64,000 bases of DNA. It comes from Pelomonas sp. KK5 (GTDB taxonomy: Bacteria; Pseudomonadota; Gammaproteobacteria; Burkholderiales; Burkholderiaceae_C). The notes below the pieces were generated by a model, which was given only the letters and a program-made list of their open reading frames with translations, made no database searches and was not told where the DNA came from. Of the stretch, positions 16,733-26,808 are shown piece after piece. Position 1 is the first letter of the stretch. Each line of letters begins with the position of its first letter. Position numbers and translations under genes: made by a program. The stretch lies in assembly GCF_001984095.1 (NCBI RefSeq), contig NZ_LYVQ01000002.1:1-64000 (forward strand), written 5' to 3'.

Positions 16733-17239
16733 TCACTCGTCAAGCAGGGAGCGCAGCATCCAGGCGGCCTGCTCGTGCACCGTCAGGCGTTGCGTGAGCA
16801 GGTCGGCGGTCGGCTCGTCGCTGGCCTTGTCCACCAGCTCGAACAGGCCGCGCGCGGTGCGGGCGGCGCCTTCGTGGCCGGCCACCAGGATGGCCACCAT
16901 CTCCATCGCCTTGGGCGGCGTGGCCGGCGCGTCCGGCAGGCTGGAGAGCTTGGAGAACTGGCCGTAGGAGCCGGGCGCCGCATGGCCCAGCGCGCGGATG
17001 CGCTCGGCGATCGGGTCCACCGCGTTCCACAGCTCGGTGTACTGGGCCATGAACATCGCGTGCAGCGAGTTGAACATCGGGCCGGTGACGTTCCAGTGGA
17101 AGTTGTGCGTGGTCAGGTACAGCGTGTAGGTGTCCGCGAGCAGCCGGGACAGGCCGCCGGCGATGGCGCCGCGGTCCTTGTCGCTGATGCCGATGTTGAT
17201 GCTCGATGCAGCGGCGGCGGTCTTCTTCGTCTTGGCCAT
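16733..17239 (-). CDS. dps: Dps family DNA-binding ferritin-like protein
   Basis: 168 residues. The ferroxidase site motif HNFHWNVTGPMFNSLHAMF (about 46-64) and the following acidic DPIAERIRALG are the Dps hallmarks. A Lys/Ala-rich N-terminal tail (AKTKKTAAAA) is the type that binds DNA. Dps oxidises Fe2+ with H2O2 and coats DNA in stress. Start at 17239 with AGGAAGGA upstream. It is 39 nt downstream of oxyR on the same strand, so the peroxide sensor and one of its usual targets are in one unit. Confidence 0.93.
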   Translation of the reverse strand: MAKTKKTAAAASSINIGISDKDRGAIAGGLSRLLADTYTLYLTTHNFHWNVTGPMFNSLHAMFMAQYTELWNAVDPIAERIRALGHAAPGSYGQFSKLSSLPDAPATPPKAMEMVAILVAGHEGAARTARGLFELVDKASDEPTADLLTQRLTVHEQAAWMLRSLLDE

Positions 17240-17278
17240 GAACGGTCCTTCCTTGTCGATGAAACTGCGGTCAATCAA

Positions 17279-18205
17279 TCAATCCGAATTCAACCACGTC
17301 ACGCCCGGCAGCTTGCAGTCGTGGATGGCATTGCGCAAGGCGGCGATCGCCTCGTAGCGCGTGAAGGTGCGGCGCCACACCAGCACCACGCGGCGCTGCG
17401 GGATCGGCGGCGCGAAGGGCACGAAGCGCAGGTGCGGCTGGGGCTCCTGCGGCACCGAGAGCTGCGGCACGACCGTGATGCCCATGCCGGAGGCCACCAT
17501 GTGCTTGATCGTCTCCAGCGAGGAGCCCTCAAAGCTCTTGCGGATGCCCTCGGCGTCGCTGGAGAAGCGGGCGAACTCGGGGCAGACCTCCAGCACGTGG
17601 TCGCGGAAGCAGTGGCCCGTCCCCAGCAGCAGCATGGTCTGGCTCTTCAGCTCCTCGGCGCTGACCTGCTCGCGCTTGGCGAACTCGTGGGCGGTGGGCA
17701 CCGCGATCATGAAAGGCTCGTCGTACAGCGGCGCCGCGGCCAGGCCGGCGTCGGGGAAAGGCTCGGCCATGATGGCGCAGTCCAGCTCGCCGGTGCGCAG
17801 CATCTCCAGCAGCTTGACGGTGAAGTTCTCCTGCAGGATCAGCGGCATCTGCGGATGGCGCTCGATCAGCCCACGCACCAGGCCCGGCAGCAGGTAGGGC
17901 CCGATCGTGTAGATGATGCCCAGCTTCAGCGCGCCGGCCAGCGGATCCTTGCCGCGCTTGGCGATCTCCTTGATCGCGCTGGCCTGCTCGATCACCGCCT
18001 GCGCCTGGCGCACGATGTCCTCGCCCAGCGGGGTCACCGAGACCTCGGTGGCGCCGCGCTCGAAGATCTTGACGTCCAGCTCCTCCTCGAGCTTCTTGAT
18101 GGCCACGCTCAGCGTCGGCTGCGAGACGAAGCAGGCTTCGGCGGCGCGACCGAAGTGGCGCTCGCGGGCGACGGCGACGACATAGCGCAATTCGGTCAGG
18201 GTCAT
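17279..18205 (-). CDS. oxyR: hydrogen peroxide-sensing LysR-type regulator OxyR
   Basis: 308 residues. A LysR winged helix (residues 1-60) is followed by a ligand-binding domain whose redox loop reads GHCFRDHVLEVC. The two Cys are at 199 and 208, the same numbers as the disulfide-forming pair of E. coli OxyR. Start at 18205 has GAGGAGAGG upstream; an earlier in-frame start at 18391 would run into the panB gene. Divergent from panB, with a 106-nt gap for control elements, and upstream of dps. Confidence 0.93.
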   Translation of the reverse strand: MTLTELRYVVAVARERHFGRAAEACFVSQPTLSVAIKKLEEELDVKIFERGATEVSVTPLGEDIVRQAQAVIEQASAIKEIAKRGKDPLAGALKLGIIYTIGPYLLPGLVRGLIERHPQMPLILQENFTVKLLEMLRTGELDCAIMAEPFPDAGLAAAPLYDEPFMIAVPTAHEFAKREQVSAEELKSQTMLLLGTGHCFRDHVLEVCPEFARFSSDAEGIRKSFEGSSLETIKHMVASGMGITVVPQLSVPQEPQPHLRFVPFAPPIPQRRVVLVWRRTFTRYEAIAALRNAIHDCKLPGVTWLNSD

Positions 18206-18311
18206 GATGCTGGATTTGCCTCTCCTCGGCCGCGAGCGTACCTTCCCGGCTGCGCCCCGCGCAAACCGGAGGCCGCCGCTACACTGCGGCCCGCAACCGA
18301 TGGGACCCGTC

Positions 18312-19130
18312 ATGACGAGCACTGAACAACGCAAGCCGATCAACCTGCCCCGCCTGCTGGACATGCATGCCAAGGGCGAGAAGATCGTCATGCTGACCTG
18401 CTACGACGCCACCTTCGCCCACCTGCAGGACGAGGCCGGCGTGGACGTGATGCTGATCGGCGATTCGCTGGGCAATGTGCTGCACGGCGCGGAGTCGACG
18501 GTGGCCGTGTCCATGGACTCGATGCTGTACCACACGCGCTCGGTGGCCCGCGGCAACAGGAACGCCTGGATCGTCGCCGACCTGCCCTTCGACAGCTACC
18601 ACCTCTCCAAGGAAGAGGCCTGGCGCAACGCCGCGCAGCTGTTCAAGCTCGGCGCCCACATGGTCAAGCTCGAAGGCGGCGGCTGGACCAACGAGACGGT
18701 GCGCTTCATCACCGAGCGCGGCATCCCGGTCTGCGGCCACCTGGGCTTCACGCCGCAGACGGTCGTCTCGCTGGGCGGCTTCAAGGTGCAGGGCCGCGGC
18801 GACTCCGGTGCCGCGCTGCTGAAGCGCCATGCACTGGAGCTGCAGGAGGCCGGCGCGCAGATGCTGGTGCTGGAGATGGTGCCCTCGGCCGTCGCCCGCG
18901 AGGTGACCGAGGCGCTGAGCATCCCGGTGATCGGCATCGGCGCCGGCGTCGGCTGCTCGGGCCAGGTGCTGGTGCTGCACGACATGCTGGGCATCAGCCA
19001 CGGCCGCAGCCCGCGCTTCGTGCGCAACTTCATGGAAGGCTCGGCCTCCATCCAGCAGGCCGTGCAGCGCTATGTGCAGGACGTGCGCAGCGGCGCCTTC
19101 CCGGACGATGCGATCCACGGGTTCAAGTGA
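18312..19130 (+). CDS. panB: 3-methyl-2-oxobutanoate hydroxymethyltransferase
   Basis: 272 residues. Contains the KetolHMT blocks KIVMLTCYDATFA, VMLIGDSLGNVLHG (Mg2+-binding Asp), MVKLEGG and IGIGAG. It adds a hydroxymethyl group from methylenetetrahydrofolate to ketoisovalerate, the first step to pantoate. Start 18312 follows GGGA by 8 nt; an ATG at 18300 is the alternative, 14 nt after a TACACT box. Followed by panC after 22 nt. Confidence 0.93.
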   Translation: MTSTEQRKPINLPRLLDMHAKGEKIVMLTCYDATFAHLQDEAGVDVMLIGDSLGNVLHGAESTVAVSMDSMLYHTRSVARGNRNAWIVADLPFDSYHLSKEEAWRNAAQLFKLGAHMVKLEGGGWTNETVRFITERGIPVCGHLGFTPQTVVSLGGFKVQGRGDSGAALLKRHALELQEAGAQMLVLEMVPSAVAREVTEALSIPVIGIGAGVGCSGQVLVLHDMLGISHGRSPRFVRNFMEGSASIQQAVQRYVQDVRSGAFPDDAIHGFK

Positions 19131-19137
19131 GTCATAG

Positions 19138-19989
<852 letters not shown>

Positions 19990-20098
19990 GCATTCCTCAC
20001 GAACGCTTCGCCCAGCCACGGGGGCGGGTGCTGCCGGCTCTTGGGCCATACTCCGCCGGATCACGGCCAGCCTGCCGCCAACGCTGTACTTCATCGCC

Positions 20099-20887
20099 AT
20101 GAAATCGACCCTCTCCCAGCTCTCCCGTCGCACCTTCGGCATGGCTGCCCTGGCCGCCGCGGCCACGCCGCTGCTGAGCGCCTGCGGCGGGGGCGGCGAC
20201 ACGACGTCAGCCACCTACAACGACCGCACGCCCGGCACGGTGCCGATGACGGTGACGCACAAGGTGACGATGACGGTCAGCATGCCGGACCTGACCGGCG
20301 TGACGAACCCGTCGACGCTGGACCAGGCTGGCTACGACGCCTTACCGATGGTCACGAAGACGATCAACCTCGGCCTGGATCACACCCATGCTCCGCTTTC
20401 CACAGAGAACTTCCTAGCCTATCTGAATGCTGGGACGTATCTCAACACGATCTTCCATCGAGTCGTGCCGACCAGCTACGAGGTCGGCGTCGTGAACGGA
20501 TCGCTGGTGCAGGTAGAGCAGTTCAGCATCGTGCAGGGCGGCGGTTTCACCGACGCCAACGGCACGTTGACCGCTGTAGCGACGAAGGATCCGATCGCGC
20601 TCGAAAGCAGGAATGGGTTGGCCAACACTCGCGGCACGCTGGGCATGGCGAGGACGACTGAGGCCAACAGTGCCACCAGTCAGTTCTATATCAATCGAAG
20701 CAACGTCAACGCTAGCTACTTTGACTATGTCTCCGACAGCCAGCCCGGTTACGCGGTGTTCGGCACCGTGCTTGACGCTGACAGCATGGCCACCGTCGAT
20801 GCGATTGCGCAGATCCGTACCAACGATTCACAGCAGCCCCTGCGTGACGTGACCATCACCGCCATCAGCGTCGTATCGCTGCTTTGA
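20099..20887 (+). CDS. cyclophilin-type peptidyl-prolyl isomerase lipoprotein (Tat-type signal)
   Basis: 262 residues. The signal carries LSRRTFGMAALA, a twin-arginine pattern, and ends in LLSAC (C29), a lipobox, followed by GGGG. The mature part is a cyclophilin: APLSTENFLAYLNAGTYLNTIFHR, VQGGGFTD, ALESRNGLANTRGTLGMAR and SATSQFYIN (each a known block, the Arg of FHR and the QGGG and SQF being active-site). Compared with its neighbour it carries insertions of about 15 residues near residues 62-80 and about 12 near 125-140. It assists prolyl isomerisation in the periplasm or at the membrane. First of three isomerase lipoproteins in a row. A+T content is a little above its neighbours. Confidence 0.85.
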   Translation: MKSTLSQLSRRTFGMAALAAAATPLLSACGGGGDTTSATYNDRTPGTVPMTVTHKVTMTVSMPDLTGVTNPSTLDQAGYDALPMVTKTINLGLDHTHAPLSTENFLAYLNAGTYLNTIFHRVVPTSYEVGVVNGSLVQVEQFSIVQGGGFTDANGTLTAVATKDPIALESRNGLANTRGTLGMARTTEANSATSQFYINRSNVNASYFDYVSDSQPGYAVFGTVLDADSMATVDAIAQIRTNDSQQPLRDVTITAISVVSLL

Positions 20888-20973
20888 ACACCTTCGTTGC
20901 CAAGGTTTTCAGAAGGTAAAACCTCGCGCACCTTCCGCTGACGAGGGCTGTGGGTCGGCATACTCCGCGACCC
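20888..20973 (+). promoter_or_regulatory. gap between the two cyclophilin genes with hairpin and -10-like box
   Basis: A hairpin with 7-bp arms AGGTTTT/AAAACCT and an 8-nt loop lies at 20903-20924; it is A+T-rich and has no T-run, so a terminator role is uncertain. CATACT at 20959-20964 ends 9 nt before the ATG at 20974. The first cyclophilin gene has the same context, GGCCATACTCCGC at about 20043-20055, against GGCATACTCCGC here, but 47 nt before its start. Confidence 0.35.
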
Positions 20974-21645
20974 ATGACGACGCCCTTCAAGAATTCGCTC
21001 AAGGCCCTGCTGTGCGCCACCGTCCTGGCCTTGTCCGCCTGCGGCGGCGGCAGCAGCAGCACCGCCTCCAGCAGCACGCCCAGCTACGGCGGCGCCCTGA
21101 CCCCGGGCTCGGTGACGATGACGGTGACGCACCACGTCACCATCACCACCACGCTGGGCACGATCAACATCGGCCTGGACGGCACGCATGCGCCGCTGTC
21201 CACCGCCAACTTCCTGGCCTACGTGAAAAGCGGCGCCTACGTGAACACGGTGTTCCACCGCGTGGTCGCGGGCTTCGTCGTGCAGGGCGGCGGCTTCACC
21301 GATGCGGGCGGCACGGCCACCGCCATCGCCACCACCTCGCCGATCACGCTGGAAAGTCGCAACGGCCTCAGCAACACGGCCGGCACGATCGGCATGGCCC
21401 GCACCAGCGACCCGAACAGCGCCACCAGCCAGTTCTACGTGAACCTGGTCAACAACGCCTCGACGCTGGACTACCCGGCCACCGACAACGCCGGCTATGC
21501 CGTCTTCGGCATGGTGATGGATAACGCGAGCCTGGGCGTCATCAACGCCATCGCGGCGCAGGCCACCACCACGCACGCTTCCAACGGCTACCCGGACTGG
21601 CCGGTGACCGACGTGACGGTCACTGCCGTCACGCAGGTCGACTGA
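20974..21645 (+). CDS. cyclophilin-type peptidyl-prolyl isomerase lipoprotein
   Basis: 223 residues. Sec-type signal with lipobox LALSAC (C23) followed by GGGSSSTASSS. Cyclophilin core: FHRVVAGFVVQGGGF, ITLESRNGLSNTAGTIGMAR and SATSQFYVNL. It aligns along its whole length with the preceding gene and is shorter because it lacks the two insertions, so the pair arose by tandem duplication. The start at 20974 is preferred over a GTG at 20950 because CATACT ends 9 nt before it. Confidence 0.88.
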   Translation: MTTPFKNSLKALLCATVLALSACGGGSSSTASSSTPSYGGALTPGSVTMTVTHHVTITTTLGTINIGLDGTHAPLSTANFLAYVKSGAYVNTVFHRVVAGFVVQGGGFTDAGGTATAIATTSPITLESRNGLSNTAGTIGMARTSDPNSATSQFYVNLVNNASTLDYPATDNAGYAVFGMVMDNASLGVINAIAAQATTTHASNGYPDWPVTDVTVTAVTQVD

Positions 21646-21658
21646 GTAACGACCAGTC

Positions 21659-22120
21659 TCAGCTGACCGACAGCAGCTCCAGGTCGAACACCAGCGCCGC
21701 ATTCGGCGGCACCGCGCCCTGGCCGGCGGCGCCATAGGCCAGCGACGCGGGCACGACGACCGTGCGCTTGCCGCCCACCTTCATGCCGGTGACGCCCTGG
21801 TCGAAGCCGGCGATCGACTGACCCTTGCCGAGCGTGAAGGGGAAGGTGCCGGTGTCGATCTGCGTGCCCTTCTGCGTGTTCGCCACGCGCACGTCGTACA
21901 GCCAGACGGTGTACTTGACGCTGACCGCATTGCCAGAGGCGGCGGTGGCGCCGGTGCCGACCGTGGTGTCGGTGACCTTCAGCGCGGTGACGGCGGTAGA
22001 GCCGGAGACCTCGGCCCAGGGCGCGTCACTCGAACCGCCGCCGCCGCAGGCGGCCAGCAGGGAAGCGAGGCCGACGGCGGCCAGGAGGTGGCGACGGGAT
22101 GTCATCATCGAGAACTTCAT
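21659..22120 (-). CDS. FKBP-type peptidyl-prolyl isomerase lipoprotein
   Basis: 153 residues. Signal with TSRRHLLAAVGLASLLAAC: a twin-arginine-like SRRHLL and a lipobox ending at Cys, then GGGGSS. The mature part is a small FKBP domain: VKYTVWLYD, FTLGKGQSIAGFDQGVTGMK, RTVVVPASLAYGAAGQG and PPNAALVFDLELLSV. FKBP and cyclophilin are unrelated folds with the same activity, and here they stand side by side, tail to tail (13-nt gap). Start at 22120 or, six residues later, 22102-22105. Confidence 0.87.
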   Translation of the reverse strand: MKFSMMTSRRHLLAAVGLASLLAACGGGGSSDAPWAEVSGSTAVTALKVTDTTVGTGATAASGNAVSVKYTVWLYDVRVANTQKGTQIDTGTFPFTLGKGQSIAGFDQGVTGMKVGGKRTVVVPASLAYGAAGQGAVPPNAALVFDLELLSVS

Positions 22121-22194
22121 GTTCAGCAGGATGCGGCCGCATCGGCCGCAGGGTTGATGAGAGAAGCGTCGCAGTGTAGGGGCGCGGCACCCGC

Positions 22195-24249
22195 TCAAGC
22201 CTTGAGGAATTCCGCCTTCGTTCCCAGCCAGCGCTCGACATGCCGGCGCGCCGCATCAGCATGCCGGTCCAGCAGCGCGGGCGCCAGCTGGCGGGCGGCC
22301 TGCAGCAGCGGCGCGTCCTCCTGCAGGTCCGCGAAGCGCAGCAGCTCGGCGCCGCTCTGGCGCGAGCCCATGAACTCGCCGGGGCCGCGGATGTCGAGGT
22401 CGCGCCGAGCGATCTCGAAGCCGTCGTTGGTCTCGGCCATGGCCTTGAGCCGCTCCTTGCCGGTCTGCGACAGCGGGCCGGTGTAGAGCAGCACGCAGAC
22501 GCTGGCCACTGCGCCGCGCCCGACCCGGCCGCGCAGCTGGTGCAGCTGCGACAGGCCGAAGCGCTCGGCATGCTCGATCACCATCAGGCTGGCGTTGGGC
22601 ACGTCCACGCCGACCTCGATCACCGTCGTCGCCACCAGCACGCTCATGCGGCCGGCGCTGAACTCGGCCATCACCGCGGCCTTCTCGGCCGGCTTCATGC
22701 GGCCATGCAGCAGGCCCACCGCGCGGCCGGGCAGGGCGATGCTCAGCTCGGCATGGGTCTCGATGGCGTTCTTCAGGTCCAGCGCCTCGCTTTCCTCGAT
22801 CAGCGGGCAGACCCAGTAGGCCTGGGCGGCCCGGGTCTCGACCTCGTCGCGGATGCGCTCGATGACGTTGTCGCGGCGGCCGTCGGCGAAGACCTTGGTG
22901 ACGATCGGCGTGCGGCCGGGCGGCAGCTCGTCGATCGTGCTCACGTCGAGATCCGCGAAGTAGGTCATCGCCAGCGTGCGCGGAATCGGCGTGGCGCTCA
23001 TCATCAGCATGTGCGGCTCCAAGGCCATGGACGCCAGCTTCTTGCGCAGCGCCAGCCGCTGCGCCACGCCGAAGCGGTGCTGCTCGTCGATGATCGCCAG
23101 GCCCAGCTTCGCGAACTTCACCTTGTCCTCGATCACCGCATGGGTGCCGATGACCAGTTGCGCGGAGCCGTCGGCCGCCGCGTCCAGCATCCTCTGCCGC
23201 GCCTTGCCCTTGACGCTGCCGGTCAGCCAGGCCACCTTCAGGCCCAGCGGCTCCAGCCAGCCGACCAGCTTGCGGAAGTGCTGCTCGGCCAGGATCTCGG
23301 TGGGCGCCATCAGCGCGCACTGCCAGCCGGCGTCGATGGCCACCGCCGCGGCCAGCGCCGCCACCACCGTCTTGCCGGCGCCGACGTCGCCCTGCAGCAG
23401 CCGGTGCATCGGCTGCGGGCGCGCCAGGTCCTGCGCGATCTCCTCGCCCACGCGCTGCTGGGCGCCGGTCAGGCCGAAGGGCAAGGCCGCCAGCAGCTGC
23501 TCATGCAGGCCGCCGCGCCGCGCCGTCAGCGCGGGCGCCTTCAGCCGCGCGCGTTCGCGCTGGGCCTGCAGCTGGCTGATCTGCTGGGCCAGCAGCTCCT
23601 CGAACTTGAGCCGCTGCCAGGCCGGATGGCTGTGGTCCTCCAGCGTGGCCAGGCTGGCTTCGGGCGGCGGGTGGTGCAGGAAGTCCAGCGCCTCGCGCAG
23701 CGTCGGCAGGTCCGCCGGCACGACGCCGGGCGGCAGCACCTCCTCCAGCGCCGCCCGCTTCAGTCCCGAGGCCACCGCCTTGCGCAGGTAGACCTGGGGC
23801 AGGCTGGCGCTGGCGGGGTAGACAGGCGTCAGCGAGTCGGCCAGCGGCGTGTCCTCGTTCACCACCTTGAACGCCGGGTGGACCATCTCGCGGCCGAAGA
23901 AGCCGCCGCGCAGCTCGCCGCGCACGCGCAGGCGCTGGCCCACCGCCATGGACTTCTGGTGCGAGGGATAGAAGTGCAGGAAGCGCAGCAGCAGCTCGCC
24001 ACTCTCGTCCTCGATGCGCACGATCAGCTGCCGGCGCCCACGCAGCTCGATGCGGCACTCGACCACCTCGCCCTCGCACTGCACGACCTGACCCTCCCTC
24101 GCCAGGCCGATCGGCGTGATGCGGGTCTCGTCCTCGTAGCGCAACGGCAGGTGCAGCGCGAGGTCGATGTCGCGCAGCAGGCCGAGCTTCTCCATCGTCT
24201 TCTGCGGGGCAGACTTGGCTTTCGCAGGACTGGATGAAACATCAGGCAT
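22195..24249 (-). CDS. recG: ATP-dependent DNA helicase RecG
   Basis: 684 residues, full length. The N-terminal wedge domain is followed by the helicase motifs: I GDVGAGKTVVA, II IIDEQHRF, III MMSATPIPRTLA, V/VI IEVGVDVPNAS and QLRGRVGRG. RecG remodels stalled forks and Holliday junctions. Start 24249 follows a CAGAAT box (24257-24262, minus) by 7 nt without a Shine-Dalgarno. Confidence 0.95.
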   Translation of the reverse strand: MPDVSSSPAKAKSAPQKTMEKLGLLRDIDLALHLPLRYEDETRITPIGLAREGQVVQCEGEVVECRIELRGRRQLIVRIEDESGELLLRFLHFYPSHQKSMAVGQRLRVRGELRGGFFGREMVHPAFKVVNEDTPLADSLTPVYPASASLPQVYLRKAVASGLKRAALEEVLPPGVVPADLPTLREALDFLHHPPPEASLATLEDHSHPAWQRLKFEELLAQQISQLQAQRERARLKAPALTARRGGLHEQLLAALPFGLTGAQQRVGEEIAQDLARPQPMHRLLQGDVGAGKTVVAALAAAVAIDAGWQCALMAPTEILAEQHFRKLVGWLEPLGLKVAWLTGSVKGKARQRMLDAAADGSAQLVIGTHAVIEDKVKFAKLGLAIIDEQHRFGVAQRLALRKKLASMALEPHMLMMSATPIPRTLAMTYFADLDVSTIDELPPGRTPIVTKVFADGRRDNVIERIRDEVETRAAQAYWVCPLIEESEALDLKNAIETHAELSIALPGRAVGLLHGRMKPAEKAAVMAEFSAGRMSVLVATTVIEVGVDVPNASLMVIEHAERFGLSQLHQLRGRVGRGAVASVCVLLYTGPLSQTGKERLKAMAETNDGFEIARRDLDIRGPGEFMGSRQSGAELLRFADLQEDAPLLQAARQLAPALLDRHADAARRHVERWLGTKAEFLKA

Positions 24250-24256
24250 GGGCGCG

Positions 24257-24262
24257 ATTCTG
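24257..24262 (-). promoter_or_regulatory. -10-like box for recG, leaderless type
   Basis: CAGAAT on the minus strand, followed by CGCGCCC and the ATG at 24249. The G+C-rich spacer resembles those at tgt, prfC and ubiA. Confidence 0.35.
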
Positions 24263-24302
24263 CCTTGTCAATAGTCCCCAAAACCAATGCCCGCCGGATC
24301 GC

Positions 24303-24344
24303 AAGACCTGACCCTTTTGCGCATGACAATCGCGGGCCCGCGAT
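24303..24344 (+). promoter_or_regulatory. promoter-like region of the YCF48 lipoprotein gene with perfect palindrome
   Basis: AAGACCTGACCC at 24303-24314 is the same sequence as the inverted repeats flanking the toxin-antitoxin cassette at 53.3-54.1 kb. GACAAT at 24325-24330 is a -10-like box, overlapping a perfect 16-bp palindrome ATCGCGGGCCCGCGAT (24329-24344). A transcript starting here would have a leader of about 60 nt before the ATG at 24399, which has its own GGGAGAGGA ribosome site. Confidence 0.35.
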
Positions 24345-24398
24345 CGGAGCGATCGACGGGATGGGCTCAATCAGGCATCCAGGGAGAGGAAAAGAAGC

Positions 24399-26747
24399 AT
24401 GCATCGATTGTTCGAATCGTTCGGACGCAGCCACGCCATCGGCTTGCTGGCCGCGGCGGCGCTGAGCGCCTGTGGCGGCGGCAGCGACAGCCCGGCGCCG
24501 ACCGCGATCCCGGCTAGCCTGGCCGTCAGCGCCCCGGCCAGCGCCGAAGTGGCCGGCACCACGCCGTTCAGCAGCAATGCCTCTGCGCTGAGCGGCCTCA
24601 AGTACAGCTGGGACTTCGGCGACGGCAGCAGCAGCACCGAGGCCGCGCCCAGCCACAGCTACGCCCAGGGTGGCGACTACACGGTGACGCTGCGCGTGAC
24701 CAACGAGGCCGGCATCAGCGGCGAGGTGCGCTATAGCCTCAGCGTGGCAAACAAGGCACTGGTGTCGGGTCTTGCGTGCAGCGGCGCGACGCAGTCCGGC
24801 TGGTGCTGGGAGCAGCCCTCGCCCTCCGGGAACCAGCGCTATGACAGCTTCTTCGTCGACGGCAGCACTGGCTGGTCCGTCGGCGCGAATGGCACGATCC
24901 TGAAGACTGCCGATGGCGGCGCCCACTGGACGCCACAGAGCTCGGGCGTGGACATCGCCCTGCGCAGCGTGCGCTTCGCCGACGCCAGCAACGGCTGGAT
25001 CCAGGGCGACTATGGCGCGCTGCTGCACACCACCGATGGCGGGACGACCTGGGCCGTCAGCGAGCTGCCAGGCAACGTGTTGAACGCCAGCCTGCAAGTC
25101 CTGGACGCCAGGACCCTGTTCGTCAAGGCCGGGTCCGGACAGCTCGTCAGCTCCACCGATGCCGGGCTCACCTGGCAGACGCCAAACTTCACGCCGACCG
25201 TCGATTCGGCGACCCGCACGCAGTGGTCGCTCAGCGACGGCGTGCTGAGCAGGTCCGTCGACTTCGGCGCCAGCAAGTCCATCGTCCTTGACGCCCGTCC
25301 GGCCAGCAACGCCAGCTACTACTACAGCAACTACCAGCTGCAGCGCATGGACGACCAGCACCTGCTGGTGGTTCGCGCCAGCCAGGGCTATGTCAACGGC
25401 AACTGGGTCAACGACTACGCCTACTGGCGCACCCAGGACGGTGGCCTCACCTGGGACACGCCGGCGATGCTGGGCCTCCCGGCGAATGGCGGCGGAAGTT
25501 CGCTCAGTTTCGTCTCCGCCATGCCGGGCCTGCTGCTGGCCCTCAGCAACAACACGCTCTACCGCAGCACCGACGTCGGCGGCAGCTGGAGCGCGGTGGT
25601 CATGCCGACCGGCTTCCCATATTCCTACTTCTATGGCGTGACCTTCTACCCGCTGACGAACTCGCTGGTGATGGCCTACAGCTACTACGGCGCTTACACA
25701 CTGAGCCGCGACGGCGGGCAGACCTGGACGACCCTGGTCGCCCCAGGCTCGTCCAACGGCTATGCGAGCTACAACACGCCGCAACGGGTCCAATGGCTCA
25801 ACGCGGCCGGCGCCATTCAGTTGAGCTATGCCGATGGCTCGATCTACCGCAGTGCCGACTACGGGCAGACATGGACGCAGACGCTCGGCGCCAGCAGCGT
25901 GCCATCGGACAGCCAGCTGGGCGCCTTCTGGGCCCTGGATACCCAGCGAGCGGTGGCTATCGATCGCTCGGGCCATCTGCTCGCATCCAGCGACGGAGGC
26001 CGCAGCTGGGCCGTCAAGCAGAGCGGCCTGTACAGCAACTACTACGGTACGACCCGCATCGTCTTCAACACGGCCAAGATCGGCTGGCTCTACCTCGGCG
26101 ACGGGCGCCTCTACCGCACCACCGATGGCGGCGACACGTGGCTCACCGGCCTGAACTCGAACTTCTACAGCGCCAACTTCCAGTTCCTCGACGAGCGCAC
26201 CGGCTTCGCGGTGAACGGCAGCAAGCTGAGCAAGACGGCGGACGGCGGCGTGAGCTGGATCGACCTGGACGCTGCGCTGCCCATGGGCACCACCAAGGTC
26301 GCTTTCCAGAGCGCCACCCACGGCCTCGCCTACGGCAGCAATGGCATCGCCGAGACCAGCGATGGCGGACAGACCTGGACGCCGCGCTACACCGGCAGTA
26401 CCACCACGTTCTACGCGGCGCAATACATTGACGCCAAGACCGCCTGGGCCCTTGGGTCGAACGGCGACATGCAGAAGTCCGTCGATGGCGGCACCACGTG
26501 GCAGCGGGTCTCCCTGCCGGTCTCCCCCTTCGCGCCGGCGGCGATGCAGTTCCTCGACGCCCAGCACGGCTGGGTCGTCGGCTACGGCGGCGCCATTGTC
26601 GCGACCAGTGATGGCGGGAAGACCTGGGTTCGCCAGGCCAGCGGCAGCAGTTCGTCGCTGCAGCAGGTGCAGTTCGTGGACAGCAAGACCGGCTGGACGC
26701 TCGGCAGCGATGGCGCGCTGCTGGTGACCGGCACCGGCGGCAACTGA
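24399..26747 (+). CDS. PKD-domain and YCF48/BNR-repeat beta-propeller lipoprotein
   Basis: 782 residues. Signal with lipobox LSAC (C25) then [13 protein letters not shown] domain at about 65-115 ([20 protein letters not shown]) is followed by some ten repeats of the form TxDGGxTW(x) with GWxxGxxGxIL, from about residue 140 to the end: [88 protein letters not shown]. These are YCF48/BNR (Asp-box) blades of one or two beta propellers. It should be anchored to a membrane and face outward; a carbohydrate or protein-binding role is possible, the substrate unknown. Confidence 0.85.
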   Translation: MHRLFESFGRSHAIGLLAAAALSACGGGSDSPAPTAIPASLAVSAPASAEVAGTTPFSSNASALSGLKYSWDFGDGSSSTEAAPSHSYAQGGDYTVTLRVTNEAGISGEVRYSLSVANKALVSGLACSGATQSGWCWEQPSPSGNQRYDSFFVDGSTGWSVGANGTILKTADGGAHWTPQSSGVDIALRSVRFADASNGWIQGDYGALLHTTDGGTTWAVSELPGNVLNASLQVLDARTLFVKAGSGQLVSSTDAGLTWQTPNFTPTVDSATRTQWSLSDGVLSRSVDFGASKSIVLDARPASNASYYYSNYQLQRMDDQHLLVVRASQGYVNGNWVNDYAYWRTQDGGLTWDTPAMLGLPANGGGSSLSFVSAMPGLLLALSNNTLYRSTDVGGSWSAVVMPTGFPYSYFYGVTFYPLTNSLVMAYSYYGAYTLSRDGGQTWTTLVAPGSSNGYASYNTPQRVQWLNAAGAIQLSYADGSIYRSADYGQTWTQTLGASSVPSDSQLGAFWALDTQRAVAIDRSGHLLASSDGGRSWAVKQSGLYSNYYGTTRIVFNTAKIGWLYLGDGRLYRTTDGGDTWLTGLNSNFYSANFQFLDERTGFAVNGSKLSKTADGGVSWIDLDAALPMGTTKVAFQSATHGLAYGSNGIAETSDGGQTWTPRYTGSTTTFYAAQYIDAKTAWALGSNGDMQKSVDGGTTWQRVSLPVSPFAPAAMQFLDAQHGWVVGYGGAIVATSDGGKTWVRQASGSSSSLQQVQFVDSKTGWTLGSDGALLVTGTGGN

Positions 26748-26808
26748 GGGCCGGTACGGGGCCCGTCCCTGCGGCGGCGGAAGGGGCTCATGGGAAAATG
26801 CCGCCCCC

